A stretch of DNA of 64,000 nucleotides from Paenibacillus sp. 481 (GCF_021223605.1 NZ_CP075175.1:2672501-2736500), one strand, 5' to 3'. Shown: positions 32,781-43,276, counted from the stretch's first letter. Translations and numbers: made by a program. Notes: generated by a model from the letters alone, not told the origin.

Positions 32781-33344
32781 ATGAAATCGTCCACGTTCTC
32801 ATTTTCCACGAAAATGGTTGTTGCGATTGGAATTGGAGCGGCATTGTATGGGCTAATTGGCAACTTGTCGCTTCCGCTTGTTCCACAAACGGGTTTAAGG
32901 GTGTCCGTTGCGATTTTGACTATTTTCGGGGCGCTGTTTGGCCCGGTGGTTGGCTTTCTGATTGGGGCTATTGGTCATATCATTACGGATTTGACATGGG
33001 GTGGCGGGCAAATTTGGTGGTCATGGGTATTAGGTTCTGGGCTCGCAGGTTTGAGCATGGGTTTGGTATTTCTAGCTTCGTCATTCAACGTGAGTGAAGG
33101 TGCGGCTAAGAAATCAAATCTTATTGCGTTAGGTGTCATCGGTTCGCTTGGTTTGGCCATTTCCTATGGCATTTCTAGTGTGTTGGACGTTTATTTATTC
33201 GGAGAACCAGCGGCTAAAATGTGGCTGCAATGGGCTGTGTCGTCTATCGCTAACATTGTGGTGCATCTTGTGCTTGGTGTATCCGCAGTAGCGGGTCTCA
33301 TTCATGTGAACCGCCGTAGCTCAAATTTAAGGGTGCAAAAATAA
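32781..33344 (+). CDS. ECF transporter S component (UPF0397 type)
   Basis: Substrate-binding membrane subunit of an energy-coupling factor transporter, 187 residues with about six helices. [20 protein letters not shown], then [20 protein letters not shown] with TDLTWGG is characteristic of UPF0397 proteins. The ATG at 32781 has AAGGGTGATC; upstream frame is not coding. The fused ATPase and the T component follow, giving a complete group-I ECF system. The substrate is not established; vitamins or cobalamin-like compounds are typical of the class. Confidence 0.82.
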   Translation: MKSSTFSFSTKMVVAIGIGAALYGLIGNLSLPLVPQTGLRVSVAILTIFGALFGPVVGFLIGAIGHIITDLTWGGGQIWWSWVLGSGLAGLSMGLVFLASSFNVSEGAAKKSNLIALGVIGSLGLAISYGISSVLDVYLFGEPAAKMWLQWAVSSIANIVVHLVLGVSAVAGLIHVNRRSSNLRVQK

Positions 33345-33386
33345 GGTTGCTGAGCGTTTGAGTGTTGAATAACAGGAGGGGCATTC

Positions 33387-35456
33387 ATGAGGCTAAAGAG
33401 GCGAGCGGAACGAGTGAAACGAATGAAACGAATGAAACGAATGAAACAAGTGATACAGGCGACACAATTGCTGCCAATGGAACAAATACTCCAAATGCCA
33501 CAAGGGGAAACAATTCGAACACCGCTTATCTCATTTCGCGACTTCAGCTTTCAGTATCGGAGCTTGTCGGAGCCGACGCTGCAACATATTACGCTAGACA
33601 TTTATCCAGGAGAAAAAATAGGCGTTGTCGGGCCGAGTGGCTCCGGCAAGTCGACTTTGGCCCATTGTATTAATGGGCTTATTCCATTTACATACAGCGG
33701 CATGATTACTGGCAGCTATTCGCTTCAGGGCAAATGCCCCGCCGAGATGAACATAGCGGAAATTAGTTGCACGGTGGGCACGATTTTGCAAGATCAAGAC
33801 GGTCAATTTATTGGGTTGTCGGTCGGTGAGGATGTTGCATTTGCATTTGAAAATGAGGGCATGCCGCAGGCCGAAATGAAGCCTAAGGTAGAAGCGGCAC
33901 TCGACATTGTGGACATGCTGCCCTTTGAGGCGTGCAGCCCGCATGAGTTATCTGGCGGGCAGAAGCAGCGCGTGTCACTGGCGGGCATTTTGTCGATGGA
34001 TGTTGAGGTGCTGCTCTTTGATGAGCCGCTCGCTAACTTGGACCCCGTAAGTGCGAAGCGGGCTATGGCGTTGATTGATCGAATTCATCGCCAAACGAAT
34101 AAGACTACGATTATGATTGAACATCGGTTGGAGGATATGCTTGCACAGCCGTTCGATCGGATTATCTTGATGGCGGAAGGACGTATTGTTGCAGTGGGGG
34201 CGCCAGACGAGATTGTGGCGTCTGGTGTGCTAGGTGTGCACGGCTTGCGCGAGCCGCTGTATGCGGTAGCGCTCAAGCGTGCAGGATGTGTGTTACGCGC
34301 CGACGAGCGGCCTGCGTCACTCGACGCGGTGGCGGCTTCACCGCGTGTGCGGCAGAAGCTAGCGCAATGGCTAGACGCGTCGATGGCGGAGGCGACGGTG
34401 TCGACAATGTCGACATGGTCGACTTCACCGACGAGACATGACCTTGCTGTACGGAATGAGGCGGATAGCTCTCGTGAGGTGAATGTCTCGTATGGGATGT
34501 ATGCTTCACATGACGTGAATGTCGGAAGTGAGATGAATACTTCACATGAGGTGAATGGCTCACGAGGAATGATTGCTTCACATGACGTGAAAGCCCCTCA
34601 TAAAGTGAGCAAGTCATCCGTCACGCATGAGCCTCTAATTAAATTGACCAATGTACAATTTACATATGACGGCGAACATCAAGTGTTGCGTGACGTTTCG
34701 CTTGCCATCAGGCAGGGCGAGCGAATGGCGCTTCTCGGCAACAATGGTGCCGGTAAGTCAACCCTATGCCGTCTGCTTACAGGCATCGCCAAGCCGACAG
34801 CAGGTGACATACGGCTGCATGGAGAGCGTATCAACGACTGGTCGATACGCCGTCGCGCGCAACATATCGGCTACGTCATGCAAAATCCGAATCATATGGT
34901 TACCCAGCATATGATCGCCGATGAAGTCGCACTCGGCTTGCGTATGCAAGGATTGCCTGAAGAAGAGATACGGTGCAACGTGGAAGCAACGCTGCAAATA
35001 TGCGGCTTAAGCGGGTATCGTACGTGGCCGATTTCCGCACTAAGTTACGGACAGAAGAAACGAGTTACGATTGCCTCTATACTCGTGATGAGACCGTCGC
35101 TTATCGTCTTGGATGAACCGACAGCAGGGCAAGATTACAGGCACTACACTGATTTTATGCGCTTCATTACGAAGCTGGCGGACAGCGGGATTTCATTTTT
35201 ATTTATTACCCACGATATGCATGTAGCGCTTGAATATACGGAACGAGCAGCTGTGCTGTGCAATGGGGAGCTAATTGCAGTAGGGGACACGGTACAAGTG
35301 CTGACGGATACGACCACTATGGCCCGTGCCAATTTGAACGAAACGTCCCTGAGCGCGTTAGCGCGCCAGACAGGTGTGGCTGACCCGACTGAATTTGTAC
35401 GCCACTTTTTGAGGCAAGAAAGGCTGCTGCGGGTACAATTAGGTGGCGAACGATGA
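33387..35456 (+). CDS. ECF transporter dual-domain ATPase (fused A1-A2)
   Basis: A 689-residue protein with two ABC ATPase domains. Domain 1: Walker A GPSGSGKST (82-90), signature LSGGQKQR, Walker B VLLFDEPLANLD. Domain 2: Walker A GNNGAGKST, signature LSYGQKKR, Walker B LIVLDEPTAGQD. The domains are joined by a linker of about 75 residues containing a 24-residue tandem repeat (ASHDVN / TSHEVN types). The first 45 residues are a basic KRM-repeat extension. AGGAGGGG precedes the ATG. It powers the S and T components encoded on either side. Confidence 0.9.
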   Translation: MRLKRRAERVKRMKRMKRMKQVIQATQLLPMEQILQMPQGETIRTPLISFRDFSFQYRSLSEPTLQHITLDIYPGEKIGVVGPSGSGKSTLAHCINGLIPFTYSGMITGSYSLQGKCPAEMNIAEISCTVGTILQDQDGQFIGLSVGEDVAFAFENEGMPQAEMKPKVEAALDIVDMLPFEACSPHELSGGQKQRVSLAGILSMDVEVLLFDEPLANLDPVSAKRAMALIDRIHRQTNKTTIMIEHRLEDMLAQPFDRIILMAEGRIVAVGAPDEIVASGVLGVHGLREPLYAVALKRAGCVLRADERPASLDAVAASPRVRQKLAQWLDASMAEATVSTMSTWSTSPTRHDLAVRNEADSSREVNVSYGMYASHDVNVGSEMNTSHEVNGSRGMIASHDVKAPHKVSKSSVTHEPLIKLTNVQFTYDGEHQVLRDVSLAIRQGERMALLGNNGAGKSTLCRLLTGIAKPTAGDIRLHGERINDWSIRRRAQHIGYVMQNPNHMVTQHMIADEVALGLRMQGLPEEEIRCNVEATLQICGLSGYRTWPISALSYGQKKRVTIASILVMRPSLIVLDEPTAGQDYRHYTDFMRFITKLADSGISFLFITHDMHVALEYTERAAVLCNGELIAVGDTVQVLTDTTTMARANLNETSLSALARQTGVADPTEFVRHFLRQERLLRVQLGGER

Positions 35457-36277
35457 GTCAAATGACGCTATACATCGCACGTGACACGCTGTTCCATCGG
35501 ATGGATGGAGCAGCTAAAATGCTTCTGCTGGCGGCTTGGACCGTCATCGTGTTTCTATTTCAGGACATACGTATTTTTATAGGGCTATTTGTCGTCGGTT
35601 TGCTGTTGTTATCCTCTGCGCGTCTTCCTGTTAGACGTGTCCGGTTTCTCATTTGGCTGATGATTGGCTTTAACGTCTTTAACTCGCTGCTTAACATGTG
35701 GATTACACCGACATATGGGAGTGAAATAGCGGGGTCGACAACCGTGCTGCTTCATTTAGGCTACAATGTGCTGACGCTGGAAACGGTATTTTACGTGCTG
35801 ACGTTATCGATGAAATACATGTCGCTTATGCCGATTACGGTGCTGTTTATTTTTACGACACACCCGACACGCTTTGCAAGCAGCTTAAATCGCATCGGGG
35901 TGCCGTATAAGATTGCCTATGCTTTTAATATTGCCTTTCGCTACTTGCCAGAGTTGCAGGCCGAGTTTCGTCACATTTTGCATGCGTTACAGGCTAGAGG
36001 CGTCGGCTTTGGCAAAGGCGAAGGGACAATCAGCCAACGACTGAAGCACGTTGCATGGATTGCCATTCCACTGGTGCAATCTTCTTTACAACGTATTGAG
36101 CAAGTGTCGAATGCGATGGATTTGCGCGGGTTCGGCAAGCATCCGCTGCGTAGCTGGTATTCAGCGACGGTGTGGCGTAGCATCGATAGTGCAGTAGCCG
36201 CAATCAGCCTAATCATGCTGCTTATAGCGATTTACATACGTATCCAAGGCTTCGGAACGTTTTGGTATCCATTTTAA
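35453..36277 (+). CDS. ECF transporter T component
   Basis: A 274-residue membrane coupling subunit with about five helices. The two coupling motifs that dock onto the ATPases are seen as ALQARGVGFG and AMDLRGFGKH. The start overlaps the ATPase stop by four bases (ATGA). It completes the S-A-T operon. Confidence 0.9.
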   Translation: MSQMTLYIARDTLFHRMDGAAKMLLLAAWTVIVFLFQDIRIFIGLFVVGLLLLSSARLPVRRVRFLIWLMIGFNVFNSLLNMWITPTYGSEIAGSTTVLLHLGYNVLTLETVFYVLTLSMKYMSLMPITVLFIFTTHPTRFASSLNRIGVPYKIAYAFNIAFRYLPELQAEFRHILHALQARGVGFGKGEGTISQRLKHVAWIAIPLVQSSLQRIEQVSNAMDLRGFGKHPLRSWYSATVWRSIDSAVAAISLIMLLIAIYIRIQGFGTFWYPF

Positions 36278-36481
36278 TAAACCTTTTAAAAATGCTGTAA
36301 AGGGCTTTCAATTACCAAACATTATGATTAATATAAATATGAATATGTATAAAATCAGTTTGCTGATGGGTCTATATACTTAGTGGAGGAATGGTTATAA
36401 TGGTTCCATATACCTAATTAGAGGGTGTTCCAATTTTCCAGCCAAATACATATACAGTTACGTGAGGAAGAGGTGTAGAAC

Positions 36482-38248
36482 ATGAAAGCCATTCAATCCA
36501 TAATCCGCAATATGTCGATTGCAAAAAAGTTTATGACTCTACTAGTTGTTATGGTTGTTGGATTTGTATCACTAGGCTTGTCGTCATTCGTGCATTTAAA
36601 CAAGACGATGGACGATGTTGAAGAAATTTACACCCATCATATGATGTCCGTCGTGTGGATTGAAAAAATGATGGTATCTTATAAGCGTGGAACAATCGGG
36701 CTTGAAACGATGATTGATGTGCCGAGCATAGAGCGGGCGAAAAAGCATCAAGCGAATTTACAAAAACATATGAATGCCGTAAATAGCTATTATTTAGAGT
36801 TTAAAGCAGCATCAATCGGTGAAGGCAAAGATCATGCTGAATCAGGAAGCGATGAAGAACTCGCAAAGGATTTATATGAAAAACTGGACCAGTATCGCCA
36901 AATACGAGTGAAGCTGGAGCAACTATCCGTAGAAGGTAAATTCACCGAGGCACAGCAATTGTATGCTGAGCGAGGAGAGGCTGCGGAGAAAGCTGCTTTT
37001 GAAGTGATGGTGCAGTTGGAAGAAATCAACTTGCAAGCTGCTGAAACGATTTATCAACAAATGGTCAAGGATGGCGAAAGAGGTCAAGTCGTATCTATCC
37101 TGACCATCGTCATTGTATCCGTCATTTGTATGGTCATTGCAGGCTTTATTATGTATGCGATACGACAGCCACTGCGCCGAATGATGGCGCTGATGGAGCG
37201 AGCGGAGCAGGGAGATTTGACGGTACAGAGTAGTGACGAGTCGAAGAGTGATGTCGGACAGCTTGCACGCAATTTCAATGCGATGGTTGTGGGCTTGCGC
37301 GAGCTTATTGCCCATATTCAGACAAGCTCTAACCAAATATTAAACGGAACAGCTGACGTGGTGGAGTTCACGGTAAAATCACACCAGTCTTCGGAACAAA
37401 CGGTTGGTGTTATGAACGAAGTATCTGAAGGTTCAAAAATGCAGAAGCAAGCGACAGACGAAACAGGCCGAGCGATGGAAGAAATGTCGCGTGGCATTCA
37501 AGATATTGTGCAAACCGCTACTTCTGTAGCAGAAATAGCGGGACAAGCAGGCGCGATGACCGAGGAAGGTAACGTCGCGATGGCCAACGTTATTCAAGAG
37601 ATGGAGCGCATTACAGACTCTGTGCACCAGACCTCTCAGCGTGTACAGTTGTTGCATGAGCATTCCGACCGCATTGGTAACATCGTCAATGCGATTCGGG
37701 ATATTGCATCGCAAACGAACTTGCTCGCCCTTAACGCCTCAATTGAGGCTGCTCGAGCAGGCGAGCATGGGCGCGGCTTTAGCGTCGTAGCGACAGAAGT
37801 ACGCAAATTGTCGGAGCAGTCTACCGAATCAGTGCACCATATTCAGCAGCTTATTCAATCGATTCAGATCGATACGAATGCTGTCGTGCAATCGATGGGT
37901 GAAGTGCGACAGCGTACAGATGAAGGTAAGCTGGCGGTGGAGCAAGCGGGGCACACATTCAAAGGCATTAATGAGCGCGTACATGAAGTTGTCGCGCAGA
38001 TGGAAGAAGTGTCGGCATCGACTGAGGAAATGAGTGCATGTTCCGAACAAGTAGCAGCTTCGATGGGAGAAATGGCGAATATTGCTGACCATTCTTCGCG
38101 GCAAGTAGAGAACGTTTCAACGGTGGCGAAGGAACAGTTAGTATCTATGGACAGCATTTCGCAGACGATGGATCAGCTTTACGAAATGGCAACTAGCTTA
38201 CAAGACAGAGTTGCGCGGTTCCATATTGATAAGAAAACGGACAGCTAA
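36482..38248 (+). CDS. Methyl-accepting chemotaxis protein
   Basis: A 588-residue transmembrane chemoreceptor. TM1 at about 17-37, a four-helix-bundle-type extracellular domain (about 38-203), TM2 at about 204-226, HAMP (about 227-280), and a signalling domain with the hairpin tip [20 protein letters not shown] followed by [20 protein letters not shown]. The extracellular domain is charged and may sense directly or through a binding protein. It stands alone with its own terminator; the ligand is unknown. Confidence 0.93.
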   Translation: MKAIQSIIRNMSIAKKFMTLLVVMVVGFVSLGLSSFVHLNKTMDDVEEIYTHHMMSVVWIEKMMVSYKRGTIGLETMIDVPSIERAKKHQANLQKHMNAVNSYYLEFKAASIGEGKDHAESGSDEELAKDLYEKLDQYRQIRVKLEQLSVEGKFTEAQQLYAERGEAAEKAAFEVMVQLEEINLQAAETIYQQMVKDGERGQVVSILTIVIVSVICMVIAGFIMYAIRQPLRRMMALMERAEQGDLTVQSSDESKSDVGQLARNFNAMVVGLRELIAHIQTSSNQILNGTADVVEFTVKSHQSSEQTVGVMNEVSEGSKMQKQATDETGRAMEEMSRGIQDIVQTATSVAEIAGQAGAMTEEGNVAMANVIQEMERITDSVHQTSQRVQLLHEHSDRIGNIVNAIRDIASQTNLLALNASIEAARAGEHGRGFSVVATEVRKLSEQSTESVHHIQQLIQSIQIDTNAVVQSMGEVRQRTDEGKLAVEQAGHTFKGINERVHEVVAQMEEVSASTEEMSACSEQVAASMGEMANIADHSSRQVENVSTVAKEQLVSMDSISQTMDQLYEMATSLQDRVARFHIDKKTDS

Positions 38249-38267
38249 ATAGGAACGAATGTAGAGA

Positions 38268-38302
38268 AAGAAGATGGCGTATTGGCCATCTTCTTTTTTT
38301 TA
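38268..38302 (+). terminator. Intrinsic terminator after chemoreceptor gene
   Basis: An 11-bp stem (38268-38278 with 38285-38295) and a long T run. Confidence 0.88.
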
Positions 38303-38307
38303 TTTTC

Positions 38308-38425
38308 AATGAAGTTTAATGAAATCTAATGAAATCTAATGAAGTCTGAAGTCTAATGACATCTAATGAAGTTCTAATACAAGTTCTAATGCAGTTCTAC
38401 GAGATCCGTTAAAGTTCGATGATGT
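38308..38425. repeat. Degenerate tandem repeats (TCTAATGAAG-like)
   Basis: About ten imperfect copies of a 10-12 base unit, TCTAATGAAG and variants, follow the chemoreceptor terminator. There is no coding potential. The 38249-38747 gap also contains an inverted repeat near 38620 and otherwise nothing I can support. Confidence 0.55.
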
Positions 38426-38619
38426 CCGTCATAGTTGGACATACTAGGTGCAATGATAGCCGCTTATGGACAGTATGCGCTTGCAATGTGTTTGTGAAAT
38501 ATTACCTTAGCGCTTTAGCGCGGTTTTGCATATAATGCAGTTTATATTTGCAACCGGAATTGCATGATATATACATACGAGCGTTTTGCATAAATCCACT
38601 TAGCGGCTTCAAATTATCG

Positions 38620-38655
38620 ATATATGGATCGAAATGAACGTATTCGTCCATATAT
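38620..38655. promoter_or_regulatory. Inverted repeat upstream of the SNF symporter gene
   Basis: ATATATGGATCGAAAT (38620-38635) faces ATTCGTCCATATAT (38642-38655); the arms match apart from two unpaired bases. It lies about 95 bases upstream of the transporter start and could be a regulator site. No family is assigned. Confidence 0.35.
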
Positions 38656-38747
38656 GGCACTATGGAGCGATACATATTGAATTGTGCAAAATGCTGACAA
38701 CATGCAATCAGAATCTACATACACAATGAGGAGTGGCAAGGAGAGCC

Positions 38748-40100
38748 ATGGCAAAAGGGAAAAAGTCTTTGGAGCAGCAGAACTCCGGCAAGACAGAGCA
38801 ATTTAGCTCTACGGGATTCATATTAGCTGCTATCGGAAGTTCAGTGGGTCTCGGAAACATGTGGAAGTTTCCGTATGTAACAGGCCAGAACGGTGGGGGA
38901 GCCTTCTTCCTGTTGTTCGTACTATGTCTAATTATTGTTGGTTTGCCCGTTTTACTTGGAGAGTTGGCTATCGGTCGCGCAGGACGCGGTGATGCGTATA
39001 CATCTTTTAAGAAGCTAGGCGGCTCAAAATGGTGGGGATGGCTAGGCTTTATTGGTATCCTTGCTGCCTTTTTAATTATGACTTTTTACAGTACAATTGC
39101 AGGCTGGACGCTGCATTATGCTGTTCAATCTTTATCAGGTAATTTGTTTAGCAATGGCGACTACGCGGGTCAGTTTACCGCATTTACCGCCAGTACGTCC
39201 CCGATCATTTGGCAAATCGTTGTCATGGTCATGACAGGATTCGTTATAGCGCGTGGTATTTCGAGTGGAATTGAGAAGTTCAATAAAATCGTTATTCCTG
39301 GCTTGCTTGTCATATTGCTAATTATGCTAGCACGTACGCTAACGTTGGACGGTGCAGCAGAAGGAGTTAGATACTTCCTTTACCCTGACTTTTCACAAAT
39401 CACGTTTGAATCGGCGTTGCTTGCGCTTGGACTAGCCTTCTTCTCCTTGTCTTTAGGTATGGGGGCTATGCTTACATATGGCGCATATGTGGACAAGAAT
39501 CAATCACTGCCGGCTGCTACATTAGCAGTAGGGGCTGGGGACTTGATTTATGCATTAATCGCGGGTCTAATTATTTTCCCAACGACGTTTACGTTTGGGA
39601 TTGAACCAGGTTCTGGACCAGGCTTAGTGTTTGTTGCTTTGCCCGCAGCCTTTGAATCCATGCCATACGGCAATTTATTCGGTGGCCTGTTCTTTATTTT
39701 GCTCGCCATCGCGGCAGTAACTTCTTGTCTGGCATTGACAGAAGTGCCTGTTGCTTACATGATGCGTCGGTTTAAGATGAGCCGTAGCAAGGCTACCATC
39801 TGGATCATGATCGCGATGTACGCTATCGCCTTACCGTGTACGTTGTCGGCAGGTGGTGTTCTTAGTGGGTACACATGGGGAGGCAGGACGTTCTTCGATT
39901 GGATGGACTATATTACGCAGAACATCATGCTGCCGCTAGTCGGTTTGCTTGTAACGATATTGGTTGGCTATGTGTGGAAAGGCTCCGGTGAAGAGACGGG
40001 ACTTTCGCCAACATGGATGAAGTGGTGGCGCTTCTCTATGCGAGTGGTAGCCCCAATCTTGATTCTTTTTATTTTCTTGTCATCGATCGGTCTTGTGTAA
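38748..40100 (+). CDS. Sodium-dependent transporter of the SNF (neurotransmitter:sodium symporter) family
   Basis: A 450-residue LeuT-fold symporter, Na+-coupled, probably importing an amino acid or amine. TM1 signature SSVGLGNMWKFPYVTGQNGG and the following GGAFFLLF are typical; about eleven hydrophobic segments. I start at the ATG at 38748 (MAKGKKSLEQ) after AAGGAGA; a GTG five codons earlier has no proper RBS. Single gene with strong terminator. Confidence 0.9.
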   Translation: MAKGKKSLEQQNSGKTEQFSSTGFILAAIGSSVGLGNMWKFPYVTGQNGGGAFFLLFVLCLIIVGLPVLLGELAIGRAGRGDAYTSFKKLGGSKWWGWLGFIGILAAFLIMTFYSTIAGWTLHYAVQSLSGNLFSNGDYAGQFTAFTASTSPIIWQIVVMVMTGFVIARGISSGIEKFNKIVIPGLLVILLIMLARTLTLDGAAEGVRYFLYPDFSQITFESALLALGLAFFSLSLGMGAMLTYGAYVDKNQSLPAATLAVGAGDLIYALIAGLIIFPTTFTFGIEPGSGPGLVFVALPAAFESMPYGNLFGGLFFILLAIAAVTSCLALTEVPVAYMMRRFKMSRSKATIWIMIAMYAIALPCTLSAGGVLSGYTWGGRTFFDWMDYITQNIMLPLVGLLVTILVGYVWKGSGEETGLSPTWMKWWRFSMRVVAPILILFIFLSSIGLV

Positions 40101-40124
40101 GCACCTGCATCCATAACAAGTATA

Positions 40125-40158
40125 AAAAAGCCGTTCCTTCGGGGAGCGGTTTTTTTAT
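40125..40158 (+). terminator. Intrinsic terminator after symporter gene
   Basis: AAGCCGTTCC pairs with GGGGAGCGGTT with small imperfections, followed by seven T. Confidence 0.8.
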
Positions 40159-40244
40159 AACTTTTTTGGAATGAACTGTTTCACTCACTCAGATTAGGGT
40201 AATTATCCGTGGGTGATGATCGTGAAGCAAAGGAGGTGATTACA

Positions 40245-40448
40245 TTGAGACGTAAGCTAATGCGAATCGGAAACAGCTTTGGCGTTATTTTTACAAAAGA
40301 TATTTTAGCAAAACTGAACGCAGACTATGGAGATACATTCGATATGGAATGGAACGAGCTTACAGGTGAAGTCATCATCCGCAAAGTCGAAAGTGAACGA
40401 AATCGCAACATTCCCTTAGAGCGAACATCGGAACCTGTAGCGCTTTGA
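40245..40448 (+). CDS. MazE/AbrB-like swapped-hairpin DNA-binding protein (orphan)
   Basis: 67 residues from a TTG at 40245 with a perfect AAAGGAGGTGATT RBS. The beta-hairpin LRRKLMRIGNSFGVIFTKDI is typical of MazE/SpoVT-AbrB domains. No toxin gene of the MazF/PemK type follows; a terminator comes directly. It is therefore a solitary regulator or orphan antitoxin. An ORF start at 40209 would put the RBS inside the gene. Confidence 0.75.
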   Translation: MRRKLMRIGNSFGVIFTKDILAKLNADYGDTFDMEWNELTGEVIIRKVESERNRNIPLERTSEPVAL

Positions 40449-40483
40449 CAGGATCTTTGCATATAAAAATATAATTACTAGAC

Positions 40484-40524
40484 AAGGCCTTCGCAGAGTG
40501 TAGGATACTGCGAAGGCCTTTTTC
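40484..40524 (+). terminator. Intrinsic terminator
   Basis: A 13-bp perfect stem (40484-40496 with 40508-40520) followed by TTTTT. The following 290 bases up to the thioesterase gene hold no gene that I can support. Confidence 0.9.
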
Positions 40525-40814
40525 GATTTTATTGTCGAAAAAATATTAAGTTTTTGTAAATGTAAAAGAGGAAAATAGTCGATTCTGACGAATATATGAG
40601 TTCAAAGGAGGAAAAAAGTAACAATTCCGAGTGAGTGAATAGGTATTAAGAACTATATTTCCGCATTTATTTTTCATTTTTTTCACAGCACGTTCTTCCG
40701 CAATTACACAGCATCATGAACTCACATCATGCCACTCATCACGACTCACAACAAGAACAGTAAACCTAATTATCCGACAAGTAGTTCAAACACTAACTAA
40801 ACTTCATAGATGGG

Positions 40815-41243
40815 GTGATTCTTATTAGCAAACCAGTCGCGCTTGAAATCCCTGTACGTTACATCGAATGTGATCCAATGGGCATTGTGCACCATTGTAC
40901 GTATTTAGTTTGGTTTGAAATGGGGCGCGTGGAAGCTTCTCGCGTCGTTGGAGGGTACGCTTTTTTCAAAAGCAGGAAGTTCGTATACCCGGTGATAGAC
41001 ATTCAGTGCAAGTATTATGCTCCGGCCCGATTCGGCCACACCGTAGTCGTGGAAACAATGTTGCATATACCGACAAAGTCGATGCTCGAATTTACGTATC
41101 AAATTTATAGCAAGCATGGTAGACAGCTATTAGCTGAAGGAAGATCAACGCATACGCTGATGACGCCAGATGGACAAACGGTTTTTAAATTGCCAGAGCC
41201 TTTTCGTGAGCGGATTACGAAGTATTGGGAGGCAAATGCATGA
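40815..41243 (+). CDS. YbgC/4-hydroxybenzoyl-CoA-type hot-dog thioesterase
   Basis: A hot-dog acyl-(CoA or ACP) thioesterase, about 140 residues. The catalytic region VRYIECDPMGIVHHCTYLVW carries the Asp of the family motif. It is the first gene of the FAS/PKS-like operon and would release or edit the product. The start is uncertain: GTG at 40815 has no clear RBS, whereas GGGGTGA is ideally placed for an ATT at 40824, which would give the usual (M)SKPVALEIPVRY N-terminus. The stop overlaps the fabD start (ATGA). Confidence 0.82.
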   Translation: MILISKPVALEIPVRYIECDPMGIVHHCTYLVWFEMGRVEASRVVGGYAFFKSRKFVYPVIDIQCKYYAPARFGHTVVVETMLHIPTKSMLEFTYQIYSKHGRQLLAEGRSTHTLMTPDGQTVFKLPEPFRERITKYWEANA

Positions 41244-42205
41244 AGACAGCATTCTTATTTCCAGGCCAAGGTTCGCAGTTTGTAGGGATGGGAAAAGGAT
41301 TTTGTCGAAAATACGGGGCGGCGTTTGAAGATACTTTTACGGAGGCAAGTGACGCTTTGGGTTTCAATTTGAAACAGGTTTGCTTTGAAGGGCCAGAGCG
41401 TGAGCTAACGAAGACCGAATATGCCCAGCCTGCGATCGTAACGGTCAGCGTTGGCATATACCGGCTGTTAATGAACGAAGGAATCGCGCCTTCCGTTGTA
41501 GCCGGTCACAGCGTGGGCCAGTTCTCGGCCTTAGTCGCCGCAGGGGTGCTACCATTTGCAGAAGCGGTTCGCCTCGTGCGAAAGCGTGGCTTGTGTATGG
41601 CTGCGGTAGCGCAAAAAGGCGGTATGGCCGCAGTCGTTATGTCCAAGCCAGAACAACGTGCGGCGCTTATCGAGACCATCCACGAGATGGAAGTGGATGT
41701 GGCTAGCTATAACACGCCGAGCCAAATGGTTGTTTCGGGCGCAGTGGATAATATTCAGCGTATTGTTGAGTATTTGAACAATCAAGCTGGGGTGAGAACG
41801 AAGCCGCTCGCGGTTAGTCATGCCTTTCATTCTCGACTGATGGCCGAAATGGAAGCAGAGTTAATGACTTATGTGAAAGAGCTACACTTTAACGATGCAT
41901 CCATCCCGCTTGTTTTGAACGGTAATGCGAAAGCGGTTACATGTATGAATGAAATTGTGAACGATATCCGAGATCAGTGTACCCAGCCTGTCTTGTGGGA
42001 TCAGTCCATGAACACGCTGCATGATTTGGGTGTCAGCCAAGTCATCGAAGTCGGTGCAAGTAGCACCCTAATCGGAATGATGCGTGCCATCGGCTATGAT
42101 TGGCAGACGGCTGCTGTGGATACGCCGATGACGTTGGAGAAGCTACTGCGAACCGAGCGGGTATACCGCAACCTTGAACACGAAGGAAGGGCTGCCATTG
42201 TTTAA
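41240..42205 (+). CDS. Malonyl-CoA:ACP transacylase (FabD-like)
   Basis: A 321-residue acyltransferase that loads malonyl units on ACP. Motifs: [12 protein letters not shown] near the N-terminus, active-site Ser in GHSVGQ (about residue 92) and catalytic His in VSHAFHS. The ATG at 41240 overlaps the thioesterase stop by four bases and has GGGAGG. It is a second, cluster-specific copy by context, since the usual housekeeping plsX-fabD-fabG neighbours are absent. Confidence 0.9.
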   Translation: MKTAFLFPGQGSQFVGMGKGFCRKYGAAFEDTFTEASDALGFNLKQVCFEGPERELTKTEYAQPAIVTVSVGIYRLLMNEGIAPSVVAGHSVGQFSALVAAGVLPFAEAVRLVRKRGLCMAAVAQKGGMAAVVMSKPEQRAALIETIHEMEVDVASYNTPSQMVVSGAVDNIQRIVEYLNNQAGVRTKPLAVSHAFHSRLMAEMEAELMTYVKELHFNDASIPLVLNGNAKAVTCMNEIVNDIRDQCTQPVLWDQSMNTLHDLGVSQVIEVGASSTLIGMMRAIGYDWQTAAVDTPMTLEKLLRTERVYRNLEHEGRAAIV

Positions 42206-42944
42206 GAACGGAGAAATTGCACTTGTTACGGGTGGCTCCAAAGGGATTGGTCGCGCCGTTGCTTATGATTTAGCCGCTAATGGGGCAACTGTTGTGCTGA
42301 CTTACGTACGCAATGAACGCGCAGCTCAAGAGGCAGTCGCCGAAATTACCGCTGCAGGTGGCACAGCGGTCGCATGGAAAGCGAACGTGGCTGATGAGGT
42401 TGAGGTCAAGCAGTTGTTCAAAAAAATTAAAAATGAATACGGACAGCTTCATATTTTGGTGAATAACGCAGGCATTACGAATGACGGTTATGTGGCCGCG
42501 ATGAGCGAAGCCAAATGGGATGAAGTGATGCAAGTCAATTTGCGCGGAACTTTTCTGTGCTGCCGCGAGGCGATGAAAGTCATGATTAAGCAGCAGGCGG
42601 GCGCCATTATTAATGTAGCTTCTACCAGTGGAATTACAGGTACGCCTGGTCAGACCAACTATGCAGCATCTAAGGGCGGCATGATTGCATTTACGCGTAG
42701 CCTCGCATTGGAGGCAGCGCCCTATCATATACGGGCAAACGTCGTTGCCCCGGGTTTTATTGATACGGATATGACGAAAAAAGTAGACAAAGCCATTCTC
42801 AATAAGTACGTGAATATGATTCCGTTGCAGCGGATCGGTAGGCCAGAAGAGGTTGCATATTTAGTATCATTTCTAGCTTCTGAGCGCGCTTCCTATATTA
42901 CAGGGAAAGTGTACACAGTAGACGGAGGAATGACGAACGGTTAA
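42198..42944 (+). CDS. 3-oxoacyl-ACP reductase (FabG-like)
   Basis: Ketoreductase of the SDR family, 248 residues: [14 protein letters not shown] site, NNAG, and catalytic Ser-Tyr-Lys in STSGITG and YAASKGG. TTG start at 42198 with AAGGAAGGG; it overlaps the fabD end by eight bases, so the genes are coupled. It reduces the beta-keto intermediate of the operon's ketosynthase. Confidence 0.9.
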   Translation: MFKNGEIALVTGGSKGIGRAVAYDLAANGATVVLTYVRNERAAQEAVAEITAAGGTAVAWKANVADEVEVKQLFKKIKNEYGQLHILVNNAGITNDGYVAAMSEAKWDEVMQVNLRGTFLCCREAMKVMIKQQAGAIINVASTSGITGTPGQTNYAASKGGMIAFTRSLALEAAPYHIRANVVAPGFIDTDMTKKVDKAILNKYVNMIPLQRIGRPEEVAYLVSFLASERASYITGKVYTVDGGMTNG

Positions 42945-42971
42945 GCAAGTACATCAATCAGGAGGCGAATT

Positions 42972-43259
42972 ATGAGAACGTATCAAGAAACGAAGCTGCA
43001 AGCGGAGGAACGGCGCGCGCTAACGGACAAAATAAAAGCCATTATCGTAGAGCGGCTTGATATGGAGTTGGAACCAGCATTTATTACGGATGATCAGCCG
43101 TTGTTCGGCCGTGGTTTAGGGCTGGATTCGATTGATGCTTTGGAGTTAATTGTCGTCATTGAGGACGAGTTCGAAGTTACTATTTTTGATGACAACATGG
43201 AAGTGTTCGGTTCAGTTAACAAGCTGGCGGACTATATTACGGCACACTCGCAGACATAG
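42972..43259 (+). CDS. Acyl carrier protein
   Basis: A 95-residue ACP with the phosphopantetheine Ser in GLGLDSIDALELIVVIEDEF (about residue 55). The N-terminal 20 residues form a charged extension not found in housekeeping AcpP. AGGAGGCGAATT precedes the ATG. It carries the growing chain for the enzymes encoded around it; no dedicated phosphopantetheinyl transferase is in the cluster. Confidence 0.9.
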   Translation: MRTYQETKLQAEERRALTDKIKAIIVERLDMELEPAFITDDQPLFGRGLGLDSIDALELIVVIEDEFEVTIFDDNMEVFGSVNKLADYITAHSQT

Positions 43260-43276
43260 AGAAGGAGGAATCTTGG

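Noticed and set aside
33362-33673. 103-codon frame with NETNETNET start
   Set aside because: Alternative frame of the 9-base repeat at the start of the ECF ATPase gene; that gene's frame contains the P-loop and a strong RBS.
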